The notes beneath the pieces are model-generated. The model saw only the letters and a list, made by a program, of their open reading frames with translations. It searched no databases and was not told where the DNA came from. Made by a program: the position numbers and the translations under genes. Below, piece after piece: positions 7,653-15,713 of a stretch of 64,000 nucleotides of DNA; the first letter of the stretch is position 1; every line of letters starts with the position of its first letter. The stretch comes from Streptomyces curacoi (GTDB lineage: Bacteria; Actinomycetota; Actinomycetes; Streptomycetales; Streptomycetaceae), in contig NZ_KQ947990.1 of NCBI RefSeq assembly GCF_001513975.1, positions 360,336-424,335 of the forward strand, in the 5' to 3' direction.

Positions 7653-8240
7653 ATGTCCCAGACCCCGCTCAAGATCGGCGTCATCATCGGCAGCGTGCGG
7701 CCCGGTCGGTTCGCCGACAAGGTTTCTCGGTGGTTCGTCTCCGAGGTCGAGCGGCGTGACGACATGGAGACGCATGTCATCGATCTCTCCGAGCGCGACC
7801 TCGTCCGCGAACTCAAGCTCACCCTGGAGCACTCCGCCGCCCCGGACGACGCCCCGACCCTGGCCCAGCGCATCGGTGGGCTCGACGGGTTCGTGGTCGT
7901 CACTCCCGAGTACAACCACGGCTACCCGGCCGCTCTCAAGCTGGCCATCGACTACGTCTACCGGGAGTGGCGGGCCAAGCCGGTCGGCTTCGTCTCCTAC
8001 GGCGGTATGGCCGGCGGACAGCGGGCGGTGGAGCAGCTCCGGCAGGTCTTCGCCGAGCTGCACGCCGTGACCCTGCGCGACACCGTCAGCTTCCACATGG
8101 CCTGGGAGCAGTTCGACGACGAGGGGCGCCCGCACGACCAGGACGGCACCGCGAAGGCCGCCGCCGTGCTGCTGGACCAGCTCGCCTGGTGGGGGCTCAC
8201 CCTGCGCGAGGGCCGGGCGGCCAGGCCGTACGAGGGCTGA
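7653..8240 (+). CDS. NADPH-dependent FMN reductase / flavodoxin-like quinone reductase
   Basis: 195 residues with the flavodoxin-like fold of the NADPH_FMN_red family: phosphate loop IGSVRPGRFADKV (about 12-24), then VTPEYNHGYPAALKLAID, the signature that binds flavin, and SYGGMAGGQRAVEQLR. It should transfer electrons from NADPH to FMN or quinones, probably as protection against redox-cycling compounds. Start ATG with a weak GAGG 7 bases upstream. It stands alone between tRNA-Arg and the convergent IclR gene. A SoxR-type promoter lies directly upstream, so induction by redox-active molecules (such as the cell's own pigmented antibiotics) is expected. It resembles the SoxR-regulon reductase SCO2478 as I remember it. 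Confidence 0.88.
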   Translation: MSQTPLKIGVIIGSVRPGRFADKVSRWFVSEVERRDDMETHVIDLSERDLVRELKLTLEHSAAPDDAPTLAQRIGGLDGFVVVTPEYNHGYPAALKLAIDYVYREWRAKPVGFVSYGGMAGGQRAVEQLRQVFAELHAVTLRDTVSFHMAWEQFDDEGRPHDQDGTAKAAAVLLDQLAWWGLTLREGRAARPYEG

Positions 8241-8290
8241 GGCCGCCGCAGGACACGGCCGGCTCGGCTCCCTCACCGCCCTCGGCTCCC

Positions 8291-10039
8291 TCACCCCACC
8301 GAAACCCGAGCGAACCGCCCCGCCACCCGCAGCTCCGCCTCCACCCGCCCGGCCGTCTCCAGCAGCTCCGGCAGCACGTCCCGTACGCATTCCTCCACCG
8401 ACCGTCGAGCCGCGTGCATCGCCACGTTCACCGCGGCGACCACCCGGCCCGTCCGGTCCCGCACCGGTACCGCAACCGACCGCAGGCCCTCCTCCAACTC
8501 CTCGTCGACCAGGGCGTAGCCCCGTGTGCGGACCTCCTGCAGGGCGGCCGTCAGAGCTGCGGGGTCCGTGATCGTACGAGGGGTCAGCGGGCGCAGCTCT
8601 CCCCGTGCGCCCGGCTGCCCTTCCCCGGGGCGGAGGTCGGACAGCAGTACCCGGCCCAGTGACGTCGCGTACGCCGGCAGGCGCGTGCCGACCGTGATGT
8701 TGACGCTCATCACGCGGCTGGTGGCGGCCCGGGCCAGGTACTGGACCTCCTCGCCGGACGGCGTCAGCGCCGCCAGCGACGCCGACTCGTGGACCCGGTC
8801 GGCCAGTTCGGCCAGATGCGGGTCCGCGATCTCGGCCAGGGTCGTGCGGGACAGGGGCGGGAAGCCGAGGGAGAGTACGCGAGGGGTGAGCGCGAAGCTC
8901 CGGTTTCCCGACTGGCGCACCAGGCCCAGATGCTCGTACGTGATGAGCGCCCTGCGTGCCGTGGCCCGGGCCAGGCCGGTCGCCCGGGCCACGTCCGTGA
9001 GCGTCAGCTCGGCCCGGCCCTCGCCGAAGGCGGTCAGTACCGTCAGCCCGCGCGCCAGCGACTCGACGAACTCCCTGCCCAGTTCCTGCTTGGAGGCGCC
9101 CGTCCAGGTCGCCAGGCCCGCCGGAGCGGCCGCGCGCTCCGGCTCCGGTGCCTCGCGCAGCTCGCGCTCCATCTCGGCCACCGCCGTCCGCAGGCGGGGG
9201 AGGAGCGTGTCGCGCAGGTGCGCGGCCGTGTGGCGGCTGGTGTGGCTCACCACGCTCGCCACGCAGGCGATACGGCCGCCCGCGCGGGGATCCCGTACCG
9301 GTACGGACACGGCGACCAGCCCCGGCTCGATCAACTGGTCGTCCAGCGCCCAGCCGTCCTTCCGTGCCCGCGCCGTCCGGCGCTCGAAGTCTCCCAAGTC
9401 TCCCAAGTCTCCCAAGTCTTCGAAGTCTTCGAAGTCTTCGAAGTCTTCGAAGTCTTCGAAGTCCGCGTCGGAGGACCGGTGTTCCCGGGGCGGTACGGCG
9501 GTGAAGCCCCGGTCCTCCGGGTCCGCCGCGCGGCGCTCGCGCCAGGCCCGCCACTCCGCGTCCGTCCACTCCGTCGCGAACAGCGGGCCCGGCGCGGTGC
9601 GCTCGGCGGGGAGCAGGTCGCCGATGCGGAAGCTGAGGGACATCGCGCGGCGGCGGGTCGCCTGGTGGATGAAGCGGATGCCGTCGCGGTCGCCGACCGC
9701 CAGCGACACCGACTCGTCCAGCTCGTCGGCGAGCGCGTCCGCGTGGGCGGAGAGGAGGGCGGGCAGGCCCAGGGCGGCCAGGTAGGCGTTGCCGAGTTCC
9801 ATCACGCGGGGTGCCAGCAGCACGTCGCGGCCGTCGATGCGGACGTATCCCATGCGGGCGAGCGTGGAGGTGATCCGGTCCACCGTGGAGCGCGCGAGGC
9901 CGGTGGCCCGCTCCAGCCCGCTCGCGCTCAGCGTCCCGCCGGCCTCCGTCAGCCGCCGCAGCACCGCGACGCCCCGGATCAACGGCGTCACCGCCTCCGC
10001 CGGCACGGCAGGGGCGTCCAGGGTCGTCTTCGCGGGCAT
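8291..10039 (-). CDS. Tandem IclR-family regulator (two HTH plus effector domains in one chain)
   Basis: 582 residues, about twice the usual IclR length. The N-terminal half has a winged helix (about 20-75: LRRLTEAGGTLSASGLERATG) and an IclR effector domain. The C-terminal half repeats the plan with TVLTAFGEGRAELTLTDVARATGL and a full effector domain ending in VNVAMHAARRSVEECVRDVL. The first effector domain is interrupted by an acidic run of DFE and DLG triplets (repeat at 9390-9461). The start at 10039 follows GGAGAG; longer reading upstream crosses a repeat region and looks non-coding. Intramolecular duplication makes a pseudo-dimer that could bind an asymmetric or double operator. The effector is unknown; IclR members often sense aromatic or short organic acids. 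Confidence 0.88.
   Translation of the reverse strand: MPAKTTLDAPAVPAEAVTPLIRGVAVLRRLTEAGGTLSASGLERATGLARSTVDRITSTLARMGYVRIDGRDVLLAPRVMELGNAYLAALGLPALLSAHADALADELDESVSLAVGDRDGIRFIHQATRRRAMSLSFRIGDLLPAERTAPGPLFATEWTDAEWRAWRERRAADPEDRGFTAVPPREHRSSDADFEDFEDFEDFEDFEDLGDLGDLGDFERRTARARKDGWALDDQLIEPGLVAVSVPVRDPRAGGRIACVASVVSHTSRHTAAHLRDTLLPRLRTAVAEMERELREAPEPERAAAPAGLATWTGASKQELGREFVESLARGLTVLTAFGEGRAELTLTDVARATGLARATARRALITYEHLGLVRQSGNRSFALTPRVLSLGFPPLSRTTLAEIADPHLAELADRVHESASLAALTPSGEEVQYLARAATSRVMSVNITVGTRLPAYATSLGRVLLSDLRPGEGQPGARGELRPLTPRTITDPAALTAALQEVRTRGYALVDEELEEGLRSVAVPVRDRTGRVVAAVNVAMHAARRSVEECVRDVLPELLETAGRVEAELRVAGRFARVSVG
9390..9461. repeat. In-frame 9-bp tandem repeat in the IclR gene
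   Basis: Eight 9-base units: three tctcccaag (9390-9416) and five tcttcgaag (9417-9461), encoding DLG and DFE triplets on the minus strand. The unit length keeps the frame whatever the copy number, so the length can vary between strains without killing the protein. Confidence 0.9.
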
Positions 10040-10086
10040 CGGCTCTCCGGTACGGGGTTCTCGGCAGGCCCAACCGTAATCCGACC

Positions 10087-10157
10087 CACGCGCGCGTACG
10101 GCGAGATGGACGCACGCGCGCGTACGGCGCGACGTGGGCCCACGCGCGCGTACGGCG
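10087..10157. promoter_or_regulatory. Three copies of CACGCGCGCGTACGGCG upstream of the IclR gene
   Basis: Identical 17-base copies at 10087-10103, 10113-10129 and 10141-10157, spaced 26 and 28 bases apart, i.e. nearly the same helix face. They lie 48-118 bases before the IclR start and contain the palindrome CGTACG. An array of operators, possibly for autoregulation, is inferred. Confidence 0.55.
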
Positions 10158-10274
10158 GCATGGACCCCGAAGTCCACCCTCACGGAAGTCCACCTTCACC
10201 GCACTCCGCCCTCACCGGCCTCCGCCCTCACCGGCCTCCACCCCCACCGCACTCCACCCCACCGCCCCTCCCCC

Positions 10275-11555
10275 CTACTCCCGCGTCACCCGCACCCGAT
10301 AACTCCCCGCCAGTTCCGCCCCCACCACCGCCACCCTCACCCCCCGCTTCGTATCCCGGAACTCCTCCCCGGGCACGAACGTCGCGTCCGACAGTTCGGC
10401 GTGGACGTTCGGGCTGCGGGTGCAGCCGCCGCTGTCCTCGTGGGAGTCGTGCACCTTCACGGGGCCCATCCCGGTGTCCACGTCCGCGTCGACCTTGTAG
10501 ACCAGCACGCCGGGGCGGCACACGGTCTCGTCGTTGCCCTCGCGGGTGCGCAGTTCGACGGCGTAGCCGCTGCGGCGGTCCAGCGGTACGAACACCAGCT
10601 TGGGGCCGCCCGGGCGGGCCAGCGGCGTCAGGGAGTACTCGGCCGTCCCGGGAGCGGACACGCACCGGACCTGCGACGCGTCCAGCCAGCCCAGCTTCCA
10701 CTTGTGCCAGCCGAGCAGGTCGTTGTTGGCCCCCCAGTCCTCGCTCATGATGTCCCAGTGGCCGACCGCGCCCCCGCCCTCGGCGGTGTACAGGTCGGGC
10801 AGGCCGAAGACATGGCCGTTCTCGTGCGGGAGGACCCGGTAGCCGGTGCGGCGGTAGGAGCCGGAGCCGTCGTCCTGGCGGGAGTAGACGAAGGAGGCGT
10901 TGGCCACCGAGACGCCGTCGGCCACCGGGGCCTCCGTGTTGCCCGCGAAGGTCACCGACAGGACGGTGTCCAGGGCCGAGGGGCCGGCGTTCGGGGTGAC
11001 GAGCACGTTCAGGAAGTCGTACGACTGGAAGTCCACCTGGGGATCGGCCGCGGCCACGATGTCCCGGACCAGCTGCCGGTACCCGGGGTCGAAGGGCGCG
11101 CCGCGCTCTATGCCGTACTCATGGAAGGACTTGGGCATGCGCAGCCAGCCGGGGATCGGGGTCTCGGTGCGGTAGTCGAGCCGGCCGTAGGAGCTGGTGC
11201 GGAACCATTCCTGGGTCTGCGGGAAGAACTCCTCGAAACGGTCGAGCGCGCGGCCCGGACCGGGCGCGTCGGGGAAGTCGACCATCAGGGTGAGGGCACG
11301 GACGGTGCCGGTGGAGCGGGCGTAGCCGCGCCCCGTCGGGATGCCCTCCGACATCTGGACCGTGGGCCGGCCGCTGATCATGCAGGGGCCGAGGGCGGGG
11401 GAGAGGGGCAGCGCGATCGGTCCGGCGCCGGTCGCCGTCGAGGTGCCCGCCGTGAGGCGCCCGGTGCCTGCCGAGGTGCTGACCGCCAGGGTCAGGGCGG
11501 TCACGGAGGCGAGGGCGGCCACACGGCGGTGGCGTATCCGACGGCTCGGCTGCAT
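10275..11555 (-). CDS. Secreted M6-type metalloprotease (immune inhibitor A-like)
   Basis: 426 residues. Signal peptide with twin Arg near the start (QPSRRIRHRR then a hydrophobic stretch to about residue 30). Zinc site HENGHVFGLPD (His244, Glu245, His248 and the Met-turn-side Asp254 context), matching HExxHxxGxxD of the M6-like family. Substrate-cleft residues and a following beta-rich domain complete the protein. It should cleave peptides outside the cell. Start at 11555 follows GGAAGG and gives the signal peptide; reading further upstream adds a non-conserved basic stretch. It is transcribed towards the IclR gene and divergent from the TetR gene at 11816. A role in nutrition or in developmental protein turnover is inference. 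Confidence 0.87.
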   Translation of the reverse strand: MQPSRRIRHRRVAALASVTALTLAVSTSAGTGRLTAGTSTATGAGPIALPLSPALGPCMISGRPTVQMSEGIPTGRGYARSTGTVRALTLMVDFPDAPGPGRALDRFEEFFPQTQEWFRTSSYGRLDYRTETPIPGWLRMPKSFHEYGIERGAPFDPGYRQLVRDIVAAADPQVDFQSYDFLNVLVTPNAGPSALDTVLSVTFAGNTEAPVADGVSVANASFVYSRQDDGSGSYRRTGYRVLPHENGHVFGLPDLYTAEGGGAVGHWDIMSEDWGANNDLLGWHKWKLGWLDASQVRCVSAPGTAEYSLTPLARPGGPKLVFVPLDRRSGYAVELRTREGNDETVCRPGVLVYKVDADVDTGMGPVKVHDSHEDSGGCTRSPNVHAELSDATFVPGEEFRDTKRGVRVAVVGAELAGSYRVRVTRE

Positions 11556-11721
11556 ACACGGGCCCTTCCGTCCATGGCAGCCCACCCGTCTGCGCGCTGC
11601 GCCCTCTCGATCACCCTCTGTGGAGGGGTGTGCGGGCCGCGCGCTGGAAGAGGCCGAACGTGGGTTCTTGCCGCGAAGAGGTGTGACTCGGGTCACAGGA
11701 AATCTCTTCGAGGCTGGGAAA

Positions 11722-11775
11722 TAACCGGGGACCCCCTCCCCGTTTAGTCAGGTGTCCGAGCGAAACGGGGACACC
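11722..11775. promoter_or_regulatory. Putative TetR operator cluster
   Basis: TAACCGGGGA (11722-11731) and TCCCCGTTTA (11737-11746) form a near-perfect inverted pair. A third copy AAACGGGGA lies at 11763-11771, and GGTGTCC/GGACACC (11751-11757, 11769-11775) are inverted across it. The site lies 40-95 bases before the TetR start, the usual place for autoregulation. Confidence 0.6.
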
Positions 11776-11815
11776 TTCCCCGGATCGCTCACTCACCGGA
11801 ACTCAGGAGTACGCC

Positions 11816-12460
11816 GTGCAGACCGCCACCCCCGTACCGCGCAAGGCGACCCGGCCGCGCGCCGACGCCTTGCGCAACCGGGAGCGGATCGTCACCGCCG
11901 CCCGGGAGATGTTCGTCGAGTTCGGACCCGACGTGCCCCTCGACGAGATCGCCCGCCGGGCCGGCGTCGGCAACGCCACGGTGTACCGCAACTTCCCCGA
12001 CCGCGACGCGCTGGTCCGCGAGGTCGTCTGCTCCGTCATGGACCGTACGACGGCTGCGGCCGAGCGCGCGCTCGCGCAGACCGGGGATGCCTTCGAGGCC
12101 CTGGAGCGCTTCGTGCACACCGCGGCCGACGAGCGGATCAGCGCGCTGTGCCCGATGGTCCAGAGCACGTTCGACAAGCACCACCCGGACCTGGAGGCGT
12201 CGCGAGAGCGGACCGAGCAGCTCGTCGGGGCGATCATGGACCGTGCCAAGGCGGCCGGTCAGCTCCGCTCCGACGTGGACGTCGGTGACCTCATGCTCGC
12301 CGTGGCCCAGCTCAGCCGGCCTCCGGCCGGGACCGGGTGCCACATCGCCGACCGCTTCGTCCACCGCCATCTGCAGCTGTTCCTGGACGGACTGCGGGCC
12401 CCGGCCCGTTCGGTCCTGCCGGGCACGGCGCTGACCATGGAGGACCTGCGCCAGGCCTGA
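11816..12460 (+). CDS. TetR-family repressor of the downstream exporter
   Basis: 214 residues. TetR helix-turn-helix at about 21-67 (RIVTAAREMFVEFG, then IARRAGVGNATVYRNFPDRDAL), with a variable ligand-binding C-terminus that includes the acyl-helix pattern common in exporter regulators. GTG start at 11816 with AGGAG 6 bases upstream. The MFS exporter follows 144 bases later on the same strand, and palindromic operator sequences lie upstream, so it probably represses itself and the exporter until a drug-like ligand binds. The ligand is unknown. Confidence 0.9.
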   Translation: MQTATPVPRKATRPRADALRNRERIVTAAREMFVEFGPDVPLDEIARRAGVGNATVYRNFPDRDALVREVVCSVMDRTTAAAERALAQTGDAFEALERFVHTAADERISALCPMVQSTFDKHHPDLEASRERTEQLVGAIMDRAKAAGQLRSDVDVGDLMLAVAQLSRPPAGTGCHIADRFVHRHLQLFLDGLRAPARSVLPGTALTMEDLRQA

Positions 12461-12505
12461 CCGATTAGTTCAGCGCACCACAGCAGTCAGCACCACACCC
12501 GACCA

Positions 12506-12576
12506 CCCCTTTTCTTTCGCTTTCTTTCGTCTCTTTTCACTGCTTTCACTCCTTTCACTCCTTTCGCTTTTTTTCC
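12506..12576 (+). other. Polypyrimidine tract before MFS gene
   Basis: About 70 bases made almost only of C and T (repeats of ctttc), ending 28 bases before the MFS start. It is conspicuously T-rich for this genome. It lies between TetR and exporter, has no helix-forming potential, and no clear Shine-Dalgarno follows it. It may act as an unstructured ribosome standby or S1-binding leader (inference). Confidence 0.5.
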
Positions 12577-12604
12577 GTCACGAAGTCCCGAAGTGGGTAC
12601 CCCC

Positions 12605-14146
12605 ATGTCTGAAACAGCCGCAAAGGCTCCCGGCAGCACCCTCGGTGCCGTCGACCCCAACCGCTGGAGAGCGCTCGTCTTCATCGCGCTCGCCCAGCTG
12701 ATGGTCGTCCTCGACGCGACCATCGTGAACATCGCCCTGCCCTCCGCCCAGCAGGACCTGGGCATCTCGGACGGCAACCGTCAGTGGGTCGTCACGGCCT
12801 ACGCCCTCGCCTTCGGCGGTCTGCTGCTGTTCGGCGGCCGGATAGCCGACCTGTGGGGCCGTAAGAACGCCTTCGTCGTCGGCCTGGTCGGCTTCGCCGC
12901 GGCCTCCGCGCTGGGCGGCGCGGCCACCAACGAGGCGATGATGTTCGGCTCCCGTGCCCTGCAGGGTGTCTTCGGCGCGCTGCTCGCGCCCGCCGCGCTC
13001 TCGCTGCTCGCCGTGATGTTCACGGACGCCAAGGAGCGCGCGAAGGCGTTCGGTATCTACGGGGCGATCGCCGGTGGCGGTGGCGCCGTCGGCTTCATCC
13101 TCGGCGGTGTGCTGACCGAGTACCTGGACTGGCGCTGGACGTTCTTCGTCAACATCCCGTTCGCGATCGTCGCGGCGCTCGGCGCGTACTTCGTCATCCG
13201 CGAGCCGGAGGGCGGCCGCAACCGCAACCCGCTCGACATCCCAGGCGTCCTGCTGTCCACCCTGGGCCTGGTCGCGCTGGTCTACGGCTTCACCCGCGCC
13301 GAGTCCGACGGCTGGGGCGACTCCGTGACCGTGGGCATGTTCGTCGCCTCCGCGGTGCTGCTGCTCGCCTTCGTCGTCACCGAGGCCAAGGTCAAGGCCC
13401 CGCTGCTGCCGTTGCGCGTGGTGACCGACCGCAACCGCGGCGGCGTCTACCTCTCGCTCGGTATCGCGATCATCGCGATGTTCGGCACGTTCCTGTTCCT
13501 GACGTACTACCTGCAGATCGTGAAGGGCTACTCGCCGATCAGGACCGGCTTCGCCTTCATGCCGATGATCGTCGGCATGATGGTCGGCTCGACCCAGATC
13601 GGCACCCGCCTGATGACCCGCCTGCCGGCCCGCATGCTGATGGGCCCCGGCTTCCTGGTCGCCGCGGTCGGCATGCTGCTGATGACGCAGCTGGAGATCG
13701 GCTCGTCGTACGCCTCGATCATCCTGCCGGCGATGCTGCTGCTCGGCCTCGGCATGGGTACGGCGTTCATGCCCGCCATGTCCCTGGCCACCCTGGGCGT
13801 CGAGCCCCGGGACGCCGGTGTCGCCTCCGCGATGGTCAACACCTCGCAGCAGGTGGGCGGCGCGATCGGCACGGCCCTGCTGAACACGATCGCCGCCTCG
13901 GCCACCACCACCTACATCGCCGACCACATCGGCTCCGCGAGCTCCCGCTCGCAGCAGCAGCTGGTCCAGCTGGAGGGCATGGTGCACGGCTACACCAACG
14001 CGATCTGGTTCGCCGTCGGCATGCTGGTGCTCGCCGCGGTGATCGTCGTGACCTTCGTCAACGCCGGCCGCCCGGACGGTACGACGGTGGCGTCCTCCGA
14101 GGAGGGCGCCGAGGACGAGGTGCGGGTGCCGGTCGTCGCGCACTGA
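12605..14146 (+). CDS. DHA2-family MFS drug exporter (EmrB/QacA type, 14 helices)
   Basis: 513 residues. Family motifs: QLMVVLDATIVNIALPSAQ in helix 1 (motif D1), GGRIADLWGRKN in loop 2-3 (motif A), and GAIAGGGGAVGFILGGVL (motif C, antiporter signature). Fourteen helices by hydrophobicity, with an acidic tail. It is a proton-driven efflux pump for amphipathic drugs or metabolites. The start is set at ATG 12605; an in-frame GTG at 12593 is possible, neither with a good ribosome site. Controlled by the TetR encoded just upstream. A hairpin at 14187-14221 ends the unit. Confidence 0.92.
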   Translation: MSETAAKAPGSTLGAVDPNRWRALVFIALAQLMVVLDATIVNIALPSAQQDLGISDGNRQWVVTAYALAFGGLLLFGGRIADLWGRKNAFVVGLVGFAAASALGGAATNEAMMFGSRALQGVFGALLAPAALSLLAVMFTDAKERAKAFGIYGAIAGGGGAVGFILGGVLTEYLDWRWTFFVNIPFAIVAALGAYFVIREPEGGRNRNPLDIPGVLLSTLGLVALVYGFTRAESDGWGDSVTVGMFVASAVLLLAFVVTEAKVKAPLLPLRVVTDRNRGGVYLSLGIAIIAMFGTFLFLTYYLQIVKGYSPIRTGFAFMPMIVGMMVGSTQIGTRLMTRLPARMLMGPGFLVAAVGMLLMTQLEIGSSYASIILPAMLLLGLGMGTAFMPAMSLATLGVEPRDAGVASAMVNTSQQVGGAIGTALLNTIAASATTTYIADHIGSASSRSQQQLVQLEGMVHGYTNAIWFAVGMLVLAAVIVVTFVNAGRPDGTTVASSEEGAEDEVRVPVVAH

Positions 14147-14186
14147 GCCGACGACGACCGTACGGCCGTACCCCTTGGGGACCAGG

Positions 14187-14221
14187 CGTACGTACGGGGA
14201 TGGGGACGCTCCGTACGTACG
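14187..14221. terminator. Hairpin between convergent MFS and MarR genes
   Basis: Perfect 11-base arms CGTACGTACGG (14187-14197) and CCGTACGTACG (14211-14221) with a 13-base loop. It sits between the MFS stop and the convergent MarR stop, so it can serve both. Confidence 0.7.
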
Positions 14222-14261
14222 GCCTCCAGGACCTGCCCCGGCTCGCTGCTGAATGAGCGGT

Positions 14262-14792
14262 TCAGCGGAGCCAGGGCAGGTCCGCACCCGCTTCGCTGGG
14301 CTGCAGGCCCTCGGCGACGATCCGCATGATCTCGCCGAGGGCCTTCTGCTGTTCCGGGGTGAGCCGGTCGAACATCGCCTGGCGTACGGCCTCCACATGG
14401 CCCGGCGCGGTCTCCCGCAGCACCTCCAGGCCCTCGTCGGTCAGCACCGCGAACTGGCCCCGCTTGTCGTCGGGGCAGTCCTCGCGCCGGACCCAGCCGT
14501 TCTTCTCCAGCCGGGCGACGGCGTGCGAGAGACGGGACCGGGTGATCTTGGCGTACATCGCCAGCTCGGTCATTCGCAGCCGGCGGCGCGGGGACTCGGC
14601 GAGCTTGACCAGGAGGCCGTAGTAGACGTGCGGCATGCCCGCGTCCCGCTGGAGCTGGCGGTCCAGGTAGTCCTCCAGCAGTGTGGTCGCGTCGATGTAG
14701 GAACGCCAGACGCGCTGCTCCTCGTCGGTGAGCCAGCGCGGCTGCGCCGCGGATGCGGAGTCGGGCGGCGCGGAGGTCGATGCCGTGTTCAT
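14262..14792 (-). CDS. MarR-family regulator, divergent from DOPA-dioxygenase-like gene
   Basis: 176 residues with the MarR winged helix: LRMTELAMYAKITRSRLSHAVARLEK as recognition region (about 72-100) followed by the wing DCPDDKRGQFAVLTDEG. Start ATG 14792 with GTGGAG close upstream; an in-frame GTG at 14801 is the alternative. It is divergent from the dioxygenase-like gene at 14912, with an inverted repeat between. The usual arrangement is repression of the divergent oxidative or aromatic-related gene, relieved by phenolic or oxidant ligands. Ligand unknown. Confidence 0.9.
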   Translation of the reverse strand: MNTASTSAPPDSASAAQPRWLTDEEQRVWRSYIDATTLLEDYLDRQLQRDAGMPHVYYGLLVKLAESPRRRLRMTELAMYAKITRSRLSHAVARLEKNGWVRREDCPDDKRGQFAVLTDEGLEVLRETAPGHVEAVRQAMFDRLTPEQQKALGEIMRIVAEGLQPSEAGADLPWLR

Positions 14793-14869
14793 GTACTCCA
14801 CTGTACGAGAGCTCTCCTTGAATTTTTAACTACTTGGTCGTACGGTCGTGACCAGAGAAGCTTTAGATT

Positions 14870-14888
14870 TGAAGCAAGTGAGGCTTCA
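14870..14888. promoter_or_regulatory. Putative MarR operator TGAAGC-N7-GCTTCA
   Basis: Inverted repeat TGAAGC (14870-14875) and GCTTCA (14883-14888) in the 119-base divergent region between the MarR gene and the dioxygenase-like gene, just before the latter's ribosome site (GGAGGGAG, 14896-14903). The adjacent AT-rich run at 14816-14830 is a likely promoter part. Confidence 0.5.
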
Positions 14889-14911
14889 GCTCTCTGGAGG
14901 GAGTCACCGCC

Positions 14912-15697
14912 ATGTCCGCCGTCACGCAGGAGCGCATGCCTGCTCTCTATCTCAGCCACGGCGCCCCGCCGCTCGCGGACGACCCGGTCTGGCCCGGAGA
15001 GCTCGCCGCCTGGTCGGCCGGTCTGCCGCGCCCCAGGGCGATCCTCATGGTCTCCGCCCACTGGGAGGAGGCCCCGCTCGCCATCGGTGCCACCGAGACC
15101 GTTCCTCTCGTCTACGACTTCTGGGGCTTCCCCGAGCACTACTACCAGGTGAAATACGCGGCACCCGGCGCTCCCGCACTGGCCGAGGCCGTACGGAAGC
15201 TGCTGCGCGCCCCCGGTACGCCCGTGCAGGACATCCCGGACCGCGGCCTCGACCACGGCGCCTATGTCCCGCTCGTCGAGATGTACCCCGAGGCCGACAT
15301 CCCCGTCCTGCAGATCTCCATGCCGACCCTCGACCCGGTCCGGCTCATGGAGATCGGCCGCAGGCTCGCGCCGCTGCGCGACGAGGGCGTGCTGATCGTC
15401 GGCTCCGGCTTCTTCACCCACAACCTGGCCGCCCTGCGCCAGGGCGGGACGCCCGCGTGGTCGGTGGAGTTCGACGACTGGGGCCGCCGGGCCCTGGAGA
15501 ACCGCGACTGGGACGCGCTGCTGGACTTCCTGCACAAGTCCCCGGCCGGCCGCTACGCCCACCCGCGCACCGAGCACTTCGCCCCGCTGTTCGTGACGAT
15601 GGGCGCGGCCGACGCGGCCGGTGAGCTGGACGCGCAGAGGTCGGTGATCGACGGGTTCTGGATGGGGCTGGCGAAGCGGTCGGTGCAGTTCGGCTGA
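14912..15697 (+). CDS. Class III extradiol dioxygenase, 4,5-DOPA dioxygenase-like (YgiD/LigB family)
   Basis: 261 residues. Metal-binding and active-site histidines of the DODA/LigB family are visible: His16 in LSHGAPP, His50 in SAHWE, His115 in DHGAYVPL, His170 in FFTHN and His222 in TEHFAPL. It would open catechol rings between C4 and C5 using a non-haem metal; the family acts on DOPA and related catechols, and the true substrate here is unknown. Strong ribosome site GGAGGGAG. It is divergent from a MarR regulator and convergent with the acetyltransferase gene 16 bases away. Confidence 0.88.
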   Translation: MSAVTQERMPALYLSHGAPPLADDPVWPGELAAWSAGLPRPRAILMVSAHWEEAPLAIGATETVPLVYDFWGFPEHYYQVKYAAPGAPALAEAVRKLLRAPGTPVQDIPDRGLDHGAYVPLVEMYPEADIPVLQISMPTLDPVRLMEIGRRLAPLRDEGVLIVGSGFFTHNLAALRQGGTPAWSVEFDDWGRRALENRDWDALLDFLHKSPAGRYAHPRTEHFAPLFVTMGAADAAGELDAQRSVIDGFWMGLAKRSVQFG

Positions 15698-15713
15698 GCC
15701 TTCCGGGTGCGGC

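Noticed and set aside
9390..9461. CRISPR-like repeat array
   Set aside because: Contiguous 9-bp units without spacers inside a coding frame.
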